Shown piece after piece: positions 6,467 to 14,242 of a DNA stretch of 22,384 nt (its first letter is position 1; each line of letters begins with the position of its first letter). The notes under the pieces were generated by a model that saw only the letters and a list, made by a program, of their open reading frames with translations, made no database searches and was not told the origin of the DNA. This DNA comes from a bacterium (lineage in GTDB: Bacteria > Patescibacteriota > Minisyncoccia > Minisyncoccales > MHMH01). Both the position numbers and the translations under genes were made by a program. The stretch lies in the NCBI GenBank assembly GCA_030648815.1, contig JAUSHA010000003.1, positions 1-22,384 on the forward strand, given 5' to 3'.

Positions 6467-8163
6467 AAATATTTTTCAATTTGATCAACTACCCAGACGG
6501 AGCCGTTTTGGTACGGATTCCCAAAAAACTGTTCCTGCAGTTTTTTTAAATCTTCCCTTGAAATCTCTTGGCTCTTCTTAATGCATTCTAACAGTTCTTG
6601 CGGGTTATTGGCAAATAAATTATTAAAACCTGACGATTTAATATCATAGCAATCGCCCCATTTTTTCGTCCAACAATAAATAAACGGCTTTAATTGCAAC
6701 AGAGCTTCCAAGACGGCGGTACTATACGAACCCACGGTCACGTCGCATTGCTCCACCGCTTCTTCCATGCTCCCCCTGAAAACTTTCGTTATTTCTAGAA
6801 TTTTTTTATAAATATCGGGCTGATTTTCTTTCAGCCATACCTCAAACTCATCGCGATAAGGCCTGAACTTAAAGCACAATTCAAAATCTTCGGCTTCCAA
6901 AAGAGTCAGAATGTAAGGAAGCACCTCCTGCGGAGCAGCCACCTCTTCGGAAATATAGAGCACTCTTAATTTTCCTTTATTTTGCCTCGGAATATCATCC
7001 GGCCGGCCTTCTTTTCTTACCAATGGACGCATGGGCCCTGAAACAAAAAGCTGTTCGGGCTTGTAAGCATCGCTATTTTTTATGTAATAATCTCTCCACC
7101 ATTCCGACCAAAGGCCGTACTTGTCGACGGAAAGGGTGTTTTTGCCGTCAAACCCGGGCATAAAGTCAGAAACAAAATAATATCTGGACGGAGTGCCGTG
7201 CTGAATGCCTATCGTTGTTATGCCACTTAACTTGCAAGCCAATAATTCGTGAAAATTACGCCCCAGACCGGCGCTAATATCAGCCACCTTTACCCCGATG
7301 CACCGCAAAATAAATCTCACTGCCCGGATAGACCAAATGGTTCCTTTGGCATTGCGGAGATATTGGCTGGCGGCCAAAAACAAAAAACGCTGTTCCGGAT
7401 CAGAAAATTCGCCCAAGCCGGCCAATTCTTTATTTTTATTAAACGGGTCGATGAGGGAATGGATTAGAAAAACAACGGCCGCAGAATAAAAAACCGGCCT
7501 TTTTCTTTTCCAGGCATGCTGTAAAACGACCGGCCATTTCTCCAAACTACGGATAAATTCAACAAAGAAAATTTTTCTTTTGCGCAATTCTTCATAAATA
7601 AACTTCATCCGAAAATCGTAATCATGGGGAATATCAAACTTATCGCCGACCCAAATCATTAATCCCGGCCTGGTAATTATCAGCAACGGCAAAAATACCA
7701 AAGAAAGCAAGGCCTGTAAAAGTACGCCGAAGGGAATGGGCAAAAACCGCCTTAATTTAAACTTTTTCAGCAAGAAACATTCGCGCCGATAAGCTTTTGA
7801 GAAATGCAAAAAAAGATCGGGGTAAGGCGGCTCAAAAAGATAAATTTTATCAAAATCCTTTAAATAAGAAAGCAAATCGCGGTACTGGGTATAAGGCATG
7901 CAGAACCTGTAATAGAGAGTATCGCAATTTATCCACCAAAGCTCATATCCTTTGTAATTGATCAATCTTGACAAGCGGCGCCCATCTTTGGTTTCAAGGC
8001 GGGCAAGCTTGCCGACTAATTCAGAGGCCTCGTGAATACTGCCCGGACGGGTTAATTGAGCTGTTTCTTCTTGGTATAAAACCTTGTCAAATTGCCGGTA
8101 CCATCGCTTGCTCTTTTTGGGCAGTCCTTTGCCAAAGATTACTAATACAGATTTCTTGTTCAT
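6463..8163 (-). CDS. Large GT-B-like protein of surface carbohydrate synthesis (putative glycosyltransferase)
   Basis: A 566-residue protein I cannot assign to a named family. The C-terminal half looks like a GT-B or epimerase-type fold: GITTIGIQHGTPSRYYF (314-330), LFVSGPMRP (372-380), and DVTVGSYSTAVLEALLQLKP (474-493). In capsule and teichoic-acid transferases the last type of motif binds the nucleotide diphosphate near the end of the protein. The GIQHG block resembles CDP-glycerol/TagF-like and polysialyltransferase-like proteins. The N-terminal half has a hydrophobic stretch (about 142-165) that may associate with the membrane. It sits between a CMP-sugar synthetase gene and a methyltransferase, so it could transfer the CMP-activated sugar; that is inference. 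Hairpin repeat D lies directly before the ATG, and no SD is visible. Confidence 0.6.
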   Translation of the reverse strand: MNKKSVLVIFGKGLPKKSKRWYRQFDKVLYQEETAQLTRPGSIHEASELVGKLARLETKDGRRLSRLINYKGYELWWINCDTLYYRFCMPYTQYRDLLSYLKDFDKIYLFEPPYPDLFLHFSKAYRRECFLLKKFKLRRFLPIPFGVLLQALLSLVFLPLLIITRPGLMIWVGDKFDIPHDYDFRMKFIYEELRKRKIFFVEFIRSLEKWPVVLQHAWKRKRPVFYSAAVVFLIHSLIDPFNKNKELAGLGEFSDPEQRFLFLAASQYLRNAKGTIWSIRAVRFILRCIGVKVADISAGLGRNFHELLACKLSGITTIGIQHGTPSRYYFVSDFMPGFDGKNTLSVDKYGLWSEWWRDYYIKNSDAYKPEQLFVSGPMRPLVRKEGRPDDIPRQNKGKLRVLYISEEVAAPQEVLPYILTLLEAEDFELCFKFRPYRDEFEVWLKENQPDIYKKILEITKVFRGSMEEAVEQCDVTVGSYSTAVLEALLQLKPFIYCWTKKWGDCYDIKSSGFNNLFANNPQELLECIKKSQEISREDLKKLQEQFFGNPYQNGSVWVVDQIEKYL

Positions 8164-8167
8164 AAGT

Positions 8168-8218
8168 AATGTCCAACGTTAAACGTTAACGCAACCCCAA
8201 CGTTTAACGTTGGACATT
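8168..8218. repeat. Hairpin repeat copy D (20-bp perfect inverted arms) in the leader of the 566-residue gene
   Basis: The arms 8168-8187 and 8199-8218 are perfect reverse complements around the tip AACGCAACCCC. On the minus strand the tip contains GGGGTTGCGTT, sharing the GGTTGCG motif of copies A-C. The base of the stem is only four bases from the ATG at 8163, so in the mRNA the start codon would follow a very stable hairpin. Confidence 0.9.
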
Positions 8219-8242
8219 GCGCCGAATATTATGTCAGGTATA

Positions 8243-9004
8243 TTATTTATCGTATGGAGTTTTTTCTTCGGTAAAGCCGTGGTGCTTAAGCCACCACTCC
8301 ATTTGTCCCCATTGCCATTCGTAATCAATATCAACTCCCGCTTCATTCATAACGGGGTAAATTTTTTGTCCCATCCATTGATGAGGCATGAGACCGGCTT
8401 TAACATTCTCCAAACACCTCGGCCTGACCAAAGAAAGCGCCACATCGGCAAAGTAAGCGTTACCGGCTGAATCGCGGTCGCAACTCATTGTTTTGGGATC
8501 ACCAATAGCTTCAAGCGGCACAAAAAGATCCAACAAACCATCGTTATTTATCTTTCTGGCCCTTAAAGGATGGTACATGTTTAATTTTCCGGCGGTTACC
8601 GCAGAATCGTATTCAGGGTGATTCCTTAAAATTTCGACCGCTTCATCAATTTGAGAAGCCAATATAGTCGGCGCATTGCAATGCATTAAAGCGATAAATT
8701 CAACTTCCTTGCCTTCTTTTTTTAATTCGTCTCTGATAACTTGGTAGCCGTGGACAAAGGCATCTTGTCCCAACGCTTTAGAGCTGGCCAATTCCGCAGG
8801 CCTGTCAATGGTTTTGGCTCCGCAGGCCCGGCTGATTTCTTTAATTTTTTCCGAATCGGTGGAAACATAAACTTCTTCCACATATTTTGAATTTTTGGCA
8901 GCCAAAATCGGATAGGTCATTAACGGCCTGCCCAAAATCGGCTTAATATTTTTCCCGGGAAATCCCTGACTCCCTTCCCGGCCGATAAGTAAAGCTACGA
9001 TCAT
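8243..9004 (-). CDS. Acylneuraminate/Kdo-type cytidylyltransferase (CMP-sugar synthetase family)
   Basis: A 253-residue protein that opens with MIVALLIGREGSQGFPGKN. This matches the R-x-G-S-x-G-x-x-x-K-N nucleotide-binding signature of CMP-NeuAc and CMP-Kdo synthetases (Arg9, Gly11, Ser12, Gly14, Lys18, Asn19). VYVSTDSEKI (46-55) and the following DRPAELA are also family features. These enzymes join CTP to a 2-keto-3-deoxy sugar acid, giving a CMP-sugar for a glycosyltransferase. The exact sugar is not predictable: no neuB or kdsA condensing enzyme is in the window. The neighbouring HpaI-like aldolase and HAD phosphatase are candidates for making the acid. A promoter lies about 60 bases upstream, and two further genes follow on the same strand. 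Confidence 0.85.
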   Translation of the reverse strand: MIVALLIGREGSQGFPGKNIKPILGRPLMTYPILAAKNSKYVEEVYVSTDSEKIKEISRACGAKTIDRPAELASSKALGQDAFVHGYQVIRDELKKEGKEVEFIALMHCNAPTILASQIDEAVEILRNHPEYDSAVTAGKLNMYHPLRARKINNDGLLDLFVPLEAIGDPKTMSCDRDSAGNAYFADVALSLVRPRCLENVKAGLMPHQWMGQKIYPVMNEAGVDIDYEWQWGQMEWWLKHHGFTEEKTPYDK

Positions 9005-9062
9005 ATTTTTAATATAATTTTTGTTAATTTTTAAATTTAATTATGTACGACCTTTCACTTAA

Positions 9063-9090
9063 ATTCTATGCATTTCTATCGAAAAGTCAA
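9063..9090 (-). promoter_or_regulatory. Putative promoter of the cytidylyltransferase unit
   Basis: On the minus strand, TTGACT (9085-9090) and TAGAAT (9063-9068) are separated by 16 bases. Start is predicted near 9056, leaving a leader of about 50 bases before the ATG at 9004. The leader is AT-rich and has no obvious SD. It lies just downstream of the aldolase terminator, as expected for a new transcription unit. Confidence 0.55.
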
Positions 9091-9094
9091 GGAA

Positions 9095-9132
9095 AATAAA
9101 AAAGCGCCTACTAGTCAAAGCAGGCGCTTTCT
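9095..9132 (-). terminator. Intrinsic terminator of the permease-aldolase unit
   Basis: The stem AAAGCGCCT (9101-9109) pairs with AGGCGCTTT (9122-9130). On the minus strand the stem is followed by TTTATTTTCC, giving a T-rich tail. It lies three bases after the aldolase stop codon. The plus-strand tail TTTCTTCTT is weaker. Confidence 0.8.
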
Positions 9133-9134
9133 TC

Positions 9135-9914
9135 TTATATCTTCAAAAGCTTACGCATTTCTGCTACATGAATCAAACAATATTGTTTGACTATGTCCAT
9201 ATCAAAACCGTCGCAAAAATGTCTTACTCCCAATTTAAGATAAGGCAAGGCATCTTCGCTTTTGAACACTTCTGCCCTGGGGAGGACTCCCATTTTGAGA
9301 GCCGTCTCTATCATGCGCTTCTCTTCGTCTTTAACCTCATTCCTCTGCTTCCCAACCGTAATTGAGTAGTCGCCGCAGCCAAACTGAACTATATCAACAC
9401 CAGGTACTTTGAGAATAGCTTCAAGGTTCTCTATGGCTCCTTTTTTCTCTATCTGGATAGCTATAACAATATCCCGCATTGCCTGGAGCCATTCATCGGA
9501 GCTGGATATGGTCAAATCGTGGCAGACACCTCGCCTTAAGCCGCACCCGTGAACTCCGTGGTCTTGAGGTGTTTCTGGCCTAACTAAAGCAATACATTCT
9601 TCTACTTCCTTTACCGAACGGCAATCGGCAAAGAGGAGAGCTTCGCATCCGGCATCAACTGCCCGAGTAGCAATCTGACCTCTGTTCTGCTCCTCAACCT
9701 TAAACATAATGCTTGTCCCGTGAAGTTCTGCAGCCCTGACAATATTGTCCAGGCCTTCGAATGACCATGAGGCATATTCGCCGAGAAACTCAATATAGTC
9801 AAACATGCCAGTCCGGCCAATAACCTCAATTAGTCCCGGCCATGGGCTAAGAACATGCGTACCCAGCGTTGGCTTGCCCTCTCTTAAAAGCCGCCGAAGT
9901 TTATTCTCTTTCAT
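9135..9914 (-). CDS. HpcH/HpaI aldolase-family protein with altered active site
   Basis: A 259-residue TIM-barrel protein of the HpcH/HpaI (class II pyruvate aldolase) family. The metal ligands are recognisable as Glu156 in AIQIEKKGAIENL and Asp182 in FGCGDYSITVG, matching the E...NL and GPADLS blocks of HpaI. Two catalytic positions differ. The G-E-H-A motif is G-E-Y-A (Tyr47), and the Arg of the V-R-P motif is Lys72 in FKVEE. HpaI enzymes add pyruvate to an aldehyde, or cleave the product, using that His and Arg, so the chemistry here may be altered. A strong SD (AAAGGAGG at 9921-9928) lies six bases before the ATG. It is co-transcribed with the AEC permease upstream and ends at its own terminator. 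Pyruvate-lyase chemistry is expected from the family, but the substrate is unknown. Confidence 0.8.
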   Translation of the reverse strand: MKENKLRRLLREGKPTLGTHVLSPWPGLIEVIGRTGMFDYIEFLGEYASWSFEGLDNIVRAAELHGTSIMFKVEEQNRGQIATRAVDAGCEALLFADCRSVKEVEECIALVRPETPQDHGVHGCGLRRGVCHDLTISSSDEWLQAMRDIVIAIQIEKKGAIENLEAILKVPGVDIVQFGCGDYSITVGKQRNEVKDEEKRMIETALKMGVLPRAEVFKSEDALPYLKLGVRHFCDGFDMDIVKQYCLIHVAEMRKLLKI

Positions 9915-9929
9915 TCCCTTCCTCCTTTT

Positions 9930-10841
9930 TTATCCTATGAATAACGTCAGAAGCGGTATAAACGCTAAGCTCACTATCACGCTTATTGCCACCAAAGAGG
10001 CGGCAAACTCCTCGTCCAGTTTTTCTTTGGCTGAAAACACTAATGTATTATAGCCCGCCGGCATCATTGATGTAACTAACACCACGATTCGACTTAGTCC
10101 CTCCAAATGAAATAAAGTTACCATTAAGAACCCGGCCGCCAATCCTATGCCAATCCTGATAGAAATAGCTGCCGCAAGATCTCTAATTTTATTTATCTTG
10201 GGCTCAAAGTAAATTCCCAGGGAAATCAACAACAAGAGCAGCATCGGCGCGCTGGTTATCGCCAAAACATCTTTCAAAAAATCAGGCACGGGAGCTGAAA
10301 GTAAATTTACCGCAATACCCGAAAACAACGCCCAAATTGGCGGTATCTTTAAAAACTTCTTGAATGATTTCCCGATTCCCCCGCCTTCGCCATTATCAGA
10401 TTTTCCATAATATATCGCCAGAAAATATACCGCAGTAAAAGCCCAAAGATAACCGCCGAATTCAAATATTAAGAGTTTGCCGAATGCCTCCGCTCCGTAG
10501 ACAAAACTGATTAGAGGATACGCCACCATTTGCATATTCATCATGGTGGTTCCCGCAAAGAGAGTGCCCTTGGTTCTATTGGGCATTTTTACAAGCTTAG
10601 CATAGAGAAAAGCGGCCGCCAAACAAATTAATGCAATTCCCCAAACGCTTATCGGCAGAAAAATTAAATCAAACGAGAGCGGCAGCTTGCTTATGTTGAG
10701 AAAAATAGCCGATGGCAAGACGACATAAAATAAAACCTTGTTCAGTAAAACCTCGCCGTCTTTCTTGCTTAAAATACCTGCCTTCTTCAGCAAAAAGCCA
10801 GTCAGAATTATAGAGGTGATTATTAATATTTTAAGGTACAT
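9930..10841 (-). CDS. AEC (auxin efflux carrier) family permease
   Basis: A 303-residue membrane protein with about ten hydrophobic helices in two halves. Family features include an early GFLLKKAGILSKKD (about 15-28), the NMQMVAYPL region (about 101-109) in the middle of the first half, and the closing SMMPAGYNTLVFS (about 257-269), equivalent to the conserved P-A-x-x-N segment of AEC carriers. Bacterial members move organic anions such as malate or malonate. It has a consensus promoter and a good SD (TTAGGAG at 10848-10854). The aldolase starts 15 bases after its stop, so a shared substrate or product is plausible, for example an organic acid. That link is inferred from gene pairing. Confidence 0.85.
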   Translation of the reverse strand: MYLKILIITSIILTGFLLKKAGILSKKDGEVLLNKVLFYVVLPSAIFLNISKLPLSFDLIFLPISVWGIALICLAAAFLYAKLVKMPNRTKGTLFAGTTMMNMQMVAYPLISFVYGAEAFGKLLIFEFGGYLWAFTAVYFLAIYYGKSDNGEGGGIGKSFKKFLKIPPIWALFSGIAVNLLSAPVPDFLKDVLAITSAPMLLLLLISLGIYFEPKINKIRDLAAAISIRIGIGLAAGFLMVTLFHLEGLSRIVVLVTSMMPAGYNTLVFSAKEKLDEEFAASLVAISVIVSLAFIPLLTLFIG

Positions 10842-10870
10842 TTTATTCTCCTAATTTTTTCCTGATATTA

Positions 10871-10899
10871 ATCTTATTTGTTATTTCTTAATTTGTCAA
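10871..10899 (-). promoter_or_regulatory. Consensus promoter of the AEC permease-aldolase unit
   Basis: On the minus strand, TTGACA (10894-10899) and TAAGAT (10871-10876) are separated by 17 bases. Start is predicted near 10864, giving a leader of about 23 bases that contains the SD. The promoter is embedded in the last codons of the SPASM protein gene, whose stop overlaps the -10 box. Confidence 0.75.
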
Positions 10900-11857
10900 G
10901 TTTTAATACCTCGGTGGTTCGGAAGGGACAGCCGTTGCACATTTCAACTGAATGCGACTGGCCTTTTTTATGAAATGACCTTAATTCTTCCATTATTTTG
11001 CCTTGCCAAATATTTTTGATTGAATCTCCTTCGTTAATGTTTCCCAAATCGTAAAAATCAGGCCGTTCCTGGCATACGGAAATCGTACCGTCCCACTTAA
11101 TCAGCATTCTCTGCCATAAAGTCGGACAAGCCCAATCGCCGATTAAGTTCTCATGCTTTGAATAATCTTTATAGTCAATAAAAGCCACTTCGTCAACCCG
11201 TTTTGCCCAAAAATACTTATATTCCTCCAAGATTGCCGCTAATTCCGGCAAAGCCACCATCTGCACCCTGACTAAGGGGTTTTTATTTTCTCCCCTGATC
11301 TTAATAAAATTTTCTATATTTTCCAAAACGTCGCTAAACTTGGCTCCTACCCGATATGTCTCATAAACTTCCGGAGTTGTGCCTTCGAAAGAAACGGATA
11401 ACCTGTCCAGCCCCGAATCAATAAGTTTTTTTCCGATTTCCGGGGTCAACAAAGCGGCATTGGTGTTGAAATAAACATCCATGACGCCTTTTTCTTTAGC
11501 GTAAGATATCATTTCCGGCAAATCCTTATTCAGCAACGGTTCGCCTCGCACTCCGGAATTCAGCTTTATGGCGCAAAGACCTTCTTTAACGCCTTGGTCA
11601 ATGATTTTTTTAAAAGTATCCAACGGCATGAATCCCAAGCCGGCAACCGGCTCGTAATTGGTGGAACAAAACGGACAGCGCAGATTGCAAGAACGGCTGG
11701 CCTCAATATCTAAATGCAAGGGAAATTCTCCGGCAAAAAAATTCTTCGGACGATCCTGCCAATTTTGGCGGTATTCCAAAAAGCGGGGGTCTTGGCTCCT
11801 AAAAACGCTCTTGCCGGCTACCGTATGAAAATTTGGATTGGCTTCGGTTGTCGCCAT
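10874..11857 (-). CDS. Radical SAM protein with SPASM domain
   Basis: A 327-residue protein. The radical SAM cluster motif SCNLRCPFC places Cys57, Cys61 and Cys64 in the C-x3-C-x2-C pattern that binds the SAM-reducing [4Fe-4S] cluster. The C-terminal part carries SPASM-type cysteines: WACPTLWQR, TISVCQERPDF, and MCNGCPFR near the end, with the LGNI...S...IW spacer typical of this domain. SPASM proteins modify peptides, proteins or sugars, using one or two auxiliary clusters. In polysaccharide loci, similar proteins are common and mostly uncharacterised. The gene starts directly after the stop of the FkbM-like gene with no gap, and is the last gene of the long operon. No terminator follows, so read-through into the permease is possible. 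Confidence 0.85.
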   Translation of the reverse strand: MATTEANPNFHTVAGKSVFRSQDPRFLEYRQNWQDRPKNFFAGEFPLHLDIEASRSCNLRCPFCSTNYEPVAGLGFMPLDTFKKIIDQGVKEGLCAIKLNSGVRGEPLLNKDLPEMISYAKEKGVMDVYFNTNAALLTPEIGKKLIDSGLDRLSVSFEGTTPEVYETYRVGAKFSDVLENIENFIKIRGENKNPLVRVQMVALPELAAILEEYKYFWAKRVDEVAFIDYKDYSKHENLIGDWACPTLWQRMLIKWDGTISVCQERPDFYDLGNINEGDSIKNIWQGKIMEELRSFHKKGQSHSVEMCNGCPFRTTEVLKLDKLRNNK

Positions 11858-12763
11858 TTATATATTTTCAAACTCCGAATTATTAATAGTTTCAAATTGC
11901 TTTTCTACACTGCCTACTGTTTTAAGAAGATGCTGTAAAGGATAAAATGCCTCTTCAGGAGAAACTTCCTTGAATTTTCCTGCCGCCAAGTCCCGGCGCA
12001 CAAAAAAGGCATCATGCCCCTGCGAGTCGCAGCCGACTAAAATATATCCCTTGCTGTCGGCCAATTTCTTTAAAGCCGTCAAGGAAGCTCCGAAATATAA
12101 AGAACTTCGATTATTGTTATGGAAATGATTAGAATTATATTTGATGGTGAGCGACCTGCTCGGCCCGTAAGACGCATTATATTCGGCAACCACCAAGCGC
12201 GGCTTAATCACATTCAGCGCTTTCCAAATCCAATAATCATTGCCGTCGATATCCATCGACATCAAATCAATCTCGCCCTGCATGCCGTTGTCTGACAACA
12301 GCTGATTAATATTTTCAGCGGTGATAAAACAATGTAACGGCTTAACATTAGCGCTATTTTTGCCTAATTTTTCCTGATAATAAATTTTGGCTTTTTCTAT
12401 GCCCTGCTTGCTGGCATCAATGAGCAACCCCCGCCAGCCGAAATTTAAAGCCAAATTAGCCGTATTGCATTCCCTGCCCTCTTCCACGCCCATTTCCATA
12501 AAACTATGATCGACGGCTCCGATCTTGGAAAGAATGTACAAAATCAGGCCGTCTTCCCCGACTTTGGAATAAATTTTGAACTCGTGATTCGCCAAATCAA
12601 TTTTCTGGTCCAGCGACCCCATCTCATTCCGATAGCTTAATTGAAAAAGAGTTTTAATATTTTTTTCAATAATATCCAATCTGTCCATGGTCATTAAATT
12701 CTTGGCGAAATTAAGATAACTCTTGGGCATCATTTTTTTTATGAATTTTCTTATTTTTTCCAT
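11858..12763 (-). CDS. FkbM-like methyltransferase-family protein
   Basis: A 301-residue protein with a probable Rossmann methyltransferase core. HSFMEMGVEEGRECNTANLA (86-105) occupies the SAM-binding loop position, WRGLLIDAS (110-118) gives the acidic residue after strand 2, and DLMSMDIDGNDYWIWKAL (166-183) resembles the D-V-E-G motif of FkbM-type enzymes. The loop is less glycine-rich than usual, so binding of SAM is not assured. FkbM enzymes O-methylate sugars and polyketides. The first 60 residues are basic and helical, without similarity that I can place. It lies in the middle of the operon, four bases after the dehydrogenase gene and directly before the SPASM protein. An alternative reading is a structural or binding protein built on the same fold. 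Confidence 0.6.
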   Translation of the reverse strand: MEKIRKFIKKMMPKSYLNFAKNLMTMDRLDIIEKNIKTLFQLSYRNEMGSLDQKIDLANHEFKIYSKVGEDGLILYILSKIGAVDHSFMEMGVEEGRECNTANLALNFGWRGLLIDASKQGIEKAKIYYQEKLGKNSANVKPLHCFITAENINQLLSDNGMQGEIDLMSMDIDGNDYWIWKALNVIKPRLVVAEYNASYGPSRSLTIKYNSNHFHNNNRSSLYFGASLTALKKLADSKGYILVGCDSQGHDAFFVRRDLAAGKFKEVSPEEAFYPLQHLLKTVGSVEKQFETINNSEFENI

Positions 12764-12767
12764 AATA

Positions 12768-13643
12768 TTATCGTAAAAAGCATTTTAATAAATTATCTAC
12801 GGCCTCTATTTCCATACAAGTTCGGCATTCCTTCGTATAAGAGCCAATGTGCGGCGTGAGGATCACTTGAGGAAATTCAGCTAATGGGCCAGAGTAAGGC
12901 TCTTCCGAAAAAACATCAAGCCAGGCGCCGGCTACCTTGCCTGTCTTTAGGGACTCAATCAAAGCGGTTTCATCTACGGCTCCGCCTCTGGCAACGTTTA
13001 AAATATAAACGCCGTCTTTCATTATTAAAAATTCATCTTTGCCTAAAACCTGCTGCGATCCGCTCATGTGCAGAGAAACAATATCGGCTTGGGGCAACGC
13101 CTCCTTTAAGGAAATTCCTTGAATGGCAGAGTCCACTGTTAATAATTTTACCTTAAATGGCTCCAAAAGTTTAGCCAAATATTTGCCGATCCGGCCAAAG
13201 CCGATTATCAATACTGTTTTGCCGGCAAGCTGGACTCCCATTTTTTTATCCCAGGTTTTTATGTGAAGATCGTGATTCATTTGATGAATTCTCCTTAATA
13301 GGGATAAAAGAGATCCCAAGGTTAATTCGGCCACGGCCGTAATCGGAGCGTCGGGAGTATTTCTAACGGCAATGCCGAGTTCTTCCGCCGCTACCAGATC
13401 AATGCTGTCTGTTCCCGTACCTACGCGGGAAATAACCTTGAGCTGGGAATTTTTCATCGTTCCTCTGTCTATTTTCTCCGTACCGGCGATCAATCCGATG
13501 ACTCCGGGCAAAAGTTCCCTTAATTCTTCGGGAGTCACTTTTCTTTTATGCGGGTTCAAAACCACCTCAAAATTCTGTACCCGCAACTTTTCCAGGGCCT
13601 CTTTTGTTTCAAAAGACGATGTCGTGATTAAAATTTTCGTCAT
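12768..13643 (-). CDS. D-2-hydroxyacid dehydrogenase (phosphoglycerate dehydrogenase-like)
   Basis: A 291-residue NAD-dependent dehydrogenase. The dinucleotide-binding loop is GFGRIG (148-153). The catalytic residues are in place: Arg219 in NVARGG, Glu248 in SEEPY and His265 in LTPHIGS. At about 290 residues it lacks the C-terminal regulatory ACT domain of many 3-phosphoglycerate dehydrogenases, so it need not be the serine-pathway SerA. The family interconverts 2-keto and 2-hydroxy acids. The operon also encodes a HisC-like aminotransferase and a HAD phosphatase. Together these three could convert a hydroxy acid through a keto acid to an amino acid and remove a phosphate, a serine-like sequence; this is a suggestion from context. 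Its start overlaps the HAD gene end by four bases. Confidence 0.9.
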   Translation of the reverse strand: MTKILITTSSFETKEALEKLRVQNFEVVLNPHKRKVTPEELRELLPGVIGLIAGTEKIDRGTMKNSQLKVISRVGTGTDSIDLVAAEELGIAVRNTPDAPITAVAELTLGSLLSLLRRIHQMNHDLHIKTWDKKMGVQLAGKTVLIIGFGRIGKYLAKLLEPFKVKLLTVDSAIQGISLKEALPQADIVSLHMSGSQQVLGKDEFLIMKDGVYILNVARGGAVDETALIESLKTGKVAGAWLDVFSEEPYSGPLAEFPQVILTPHIGSYTKECRTCMEIEAVDNLLKCFLR

Positions 13644-14242
13644 ATATTTATTATTTTTTTTAATTCTGAAAAAGAATTATTTTCTTGGGTCTGCCATATA
13701 AATGGAATGTCTGCCCCATCGGCGCCTTCTTTGTCGTCAGCCGAATCTCCGACAAAAATTACATCCTGCGGGATGAAATTAAAATCCTTAAGGATGTTTA
13801 AAATAATGTCTTTTTTATGAAGAGGGCTGCCGTAAACCGCCTTAAAATATTTTTCCAACCCCCTGTCTTTAATAATTGACCTTATTTCTCCTTCGGGAGT
13901 TCCCGAGGCTATAAATAAGGACATTTTTTCGTGATATTCTTCCAGAAACTCGCTAGCGCCCTCAACAAACGGAGATTCCACCACTCCCTTGTAAACATAT
14001 TCAGCAAATTGCCTGCCCATTTCCGCTTTTTTCTCCAAAGAAAGCGTCTGACATAAAATATCCCTGTAAATCATTTCAAATTTTTCGAGGCGGGAAATCC
14101 CGCCGTGATTCTTATGCAAAGCAAGTACGGCCGGCAAATGTTCGGGATAATCTTTGAATAAGAAAGCAAAAGCAGCGGTCTTTATTCCGACCGACTCTAA
14201 AATGGTCCCGTCAAAATCAAAAATAATGGCTTTAATTTTCAT
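13640..14242 (-). CDS. HAD-superfamily phosphatase (phosphoglycolate phosphatase-like)
   Basis: A 200-residue HAD hydrolase. Motif I is IIFDFDGTI, with nucleophile Asp9 and acid/base Asp11. Motif II is the Ser/Thr in FIASGTPEGE, motif III the Lys region PLHKKDIIL, and motif IV FVGDSADDKEGA with the metal-binding acidic residues. An alpha-helical cap (about residues 20-95) sits between motifs I and II, as in the subclass I beta-phosphoglucomutase/phosphoglycolate phosphatase group. It probably removes phosphate from a sugar or acid phosphate made in the locus, a step needed before cytidylyl transfer. The substrate is unknown. It overlaps both neighbouring genes by four bases, which indicates tight translational coupling. 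Confidence 0.9.
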   Translation of the reverse strand: MKIKAIIFDFDGTILESVGIKTAAFAFLFKDYPEHLPAVLALHKNHGGISRLEKFEMIYRDILCQTLSLEKKAEMGRQFAEYVYKGVVESPFVEGASEFLEEYHEKMSLFIASGTPEGEIRSIIKDRGLEKYFKAVYGSPLHKKDIILNILKDFNFIPQDVIFVGDSADDKEGADGADIPFIWQTQENNSFSELKKIINI

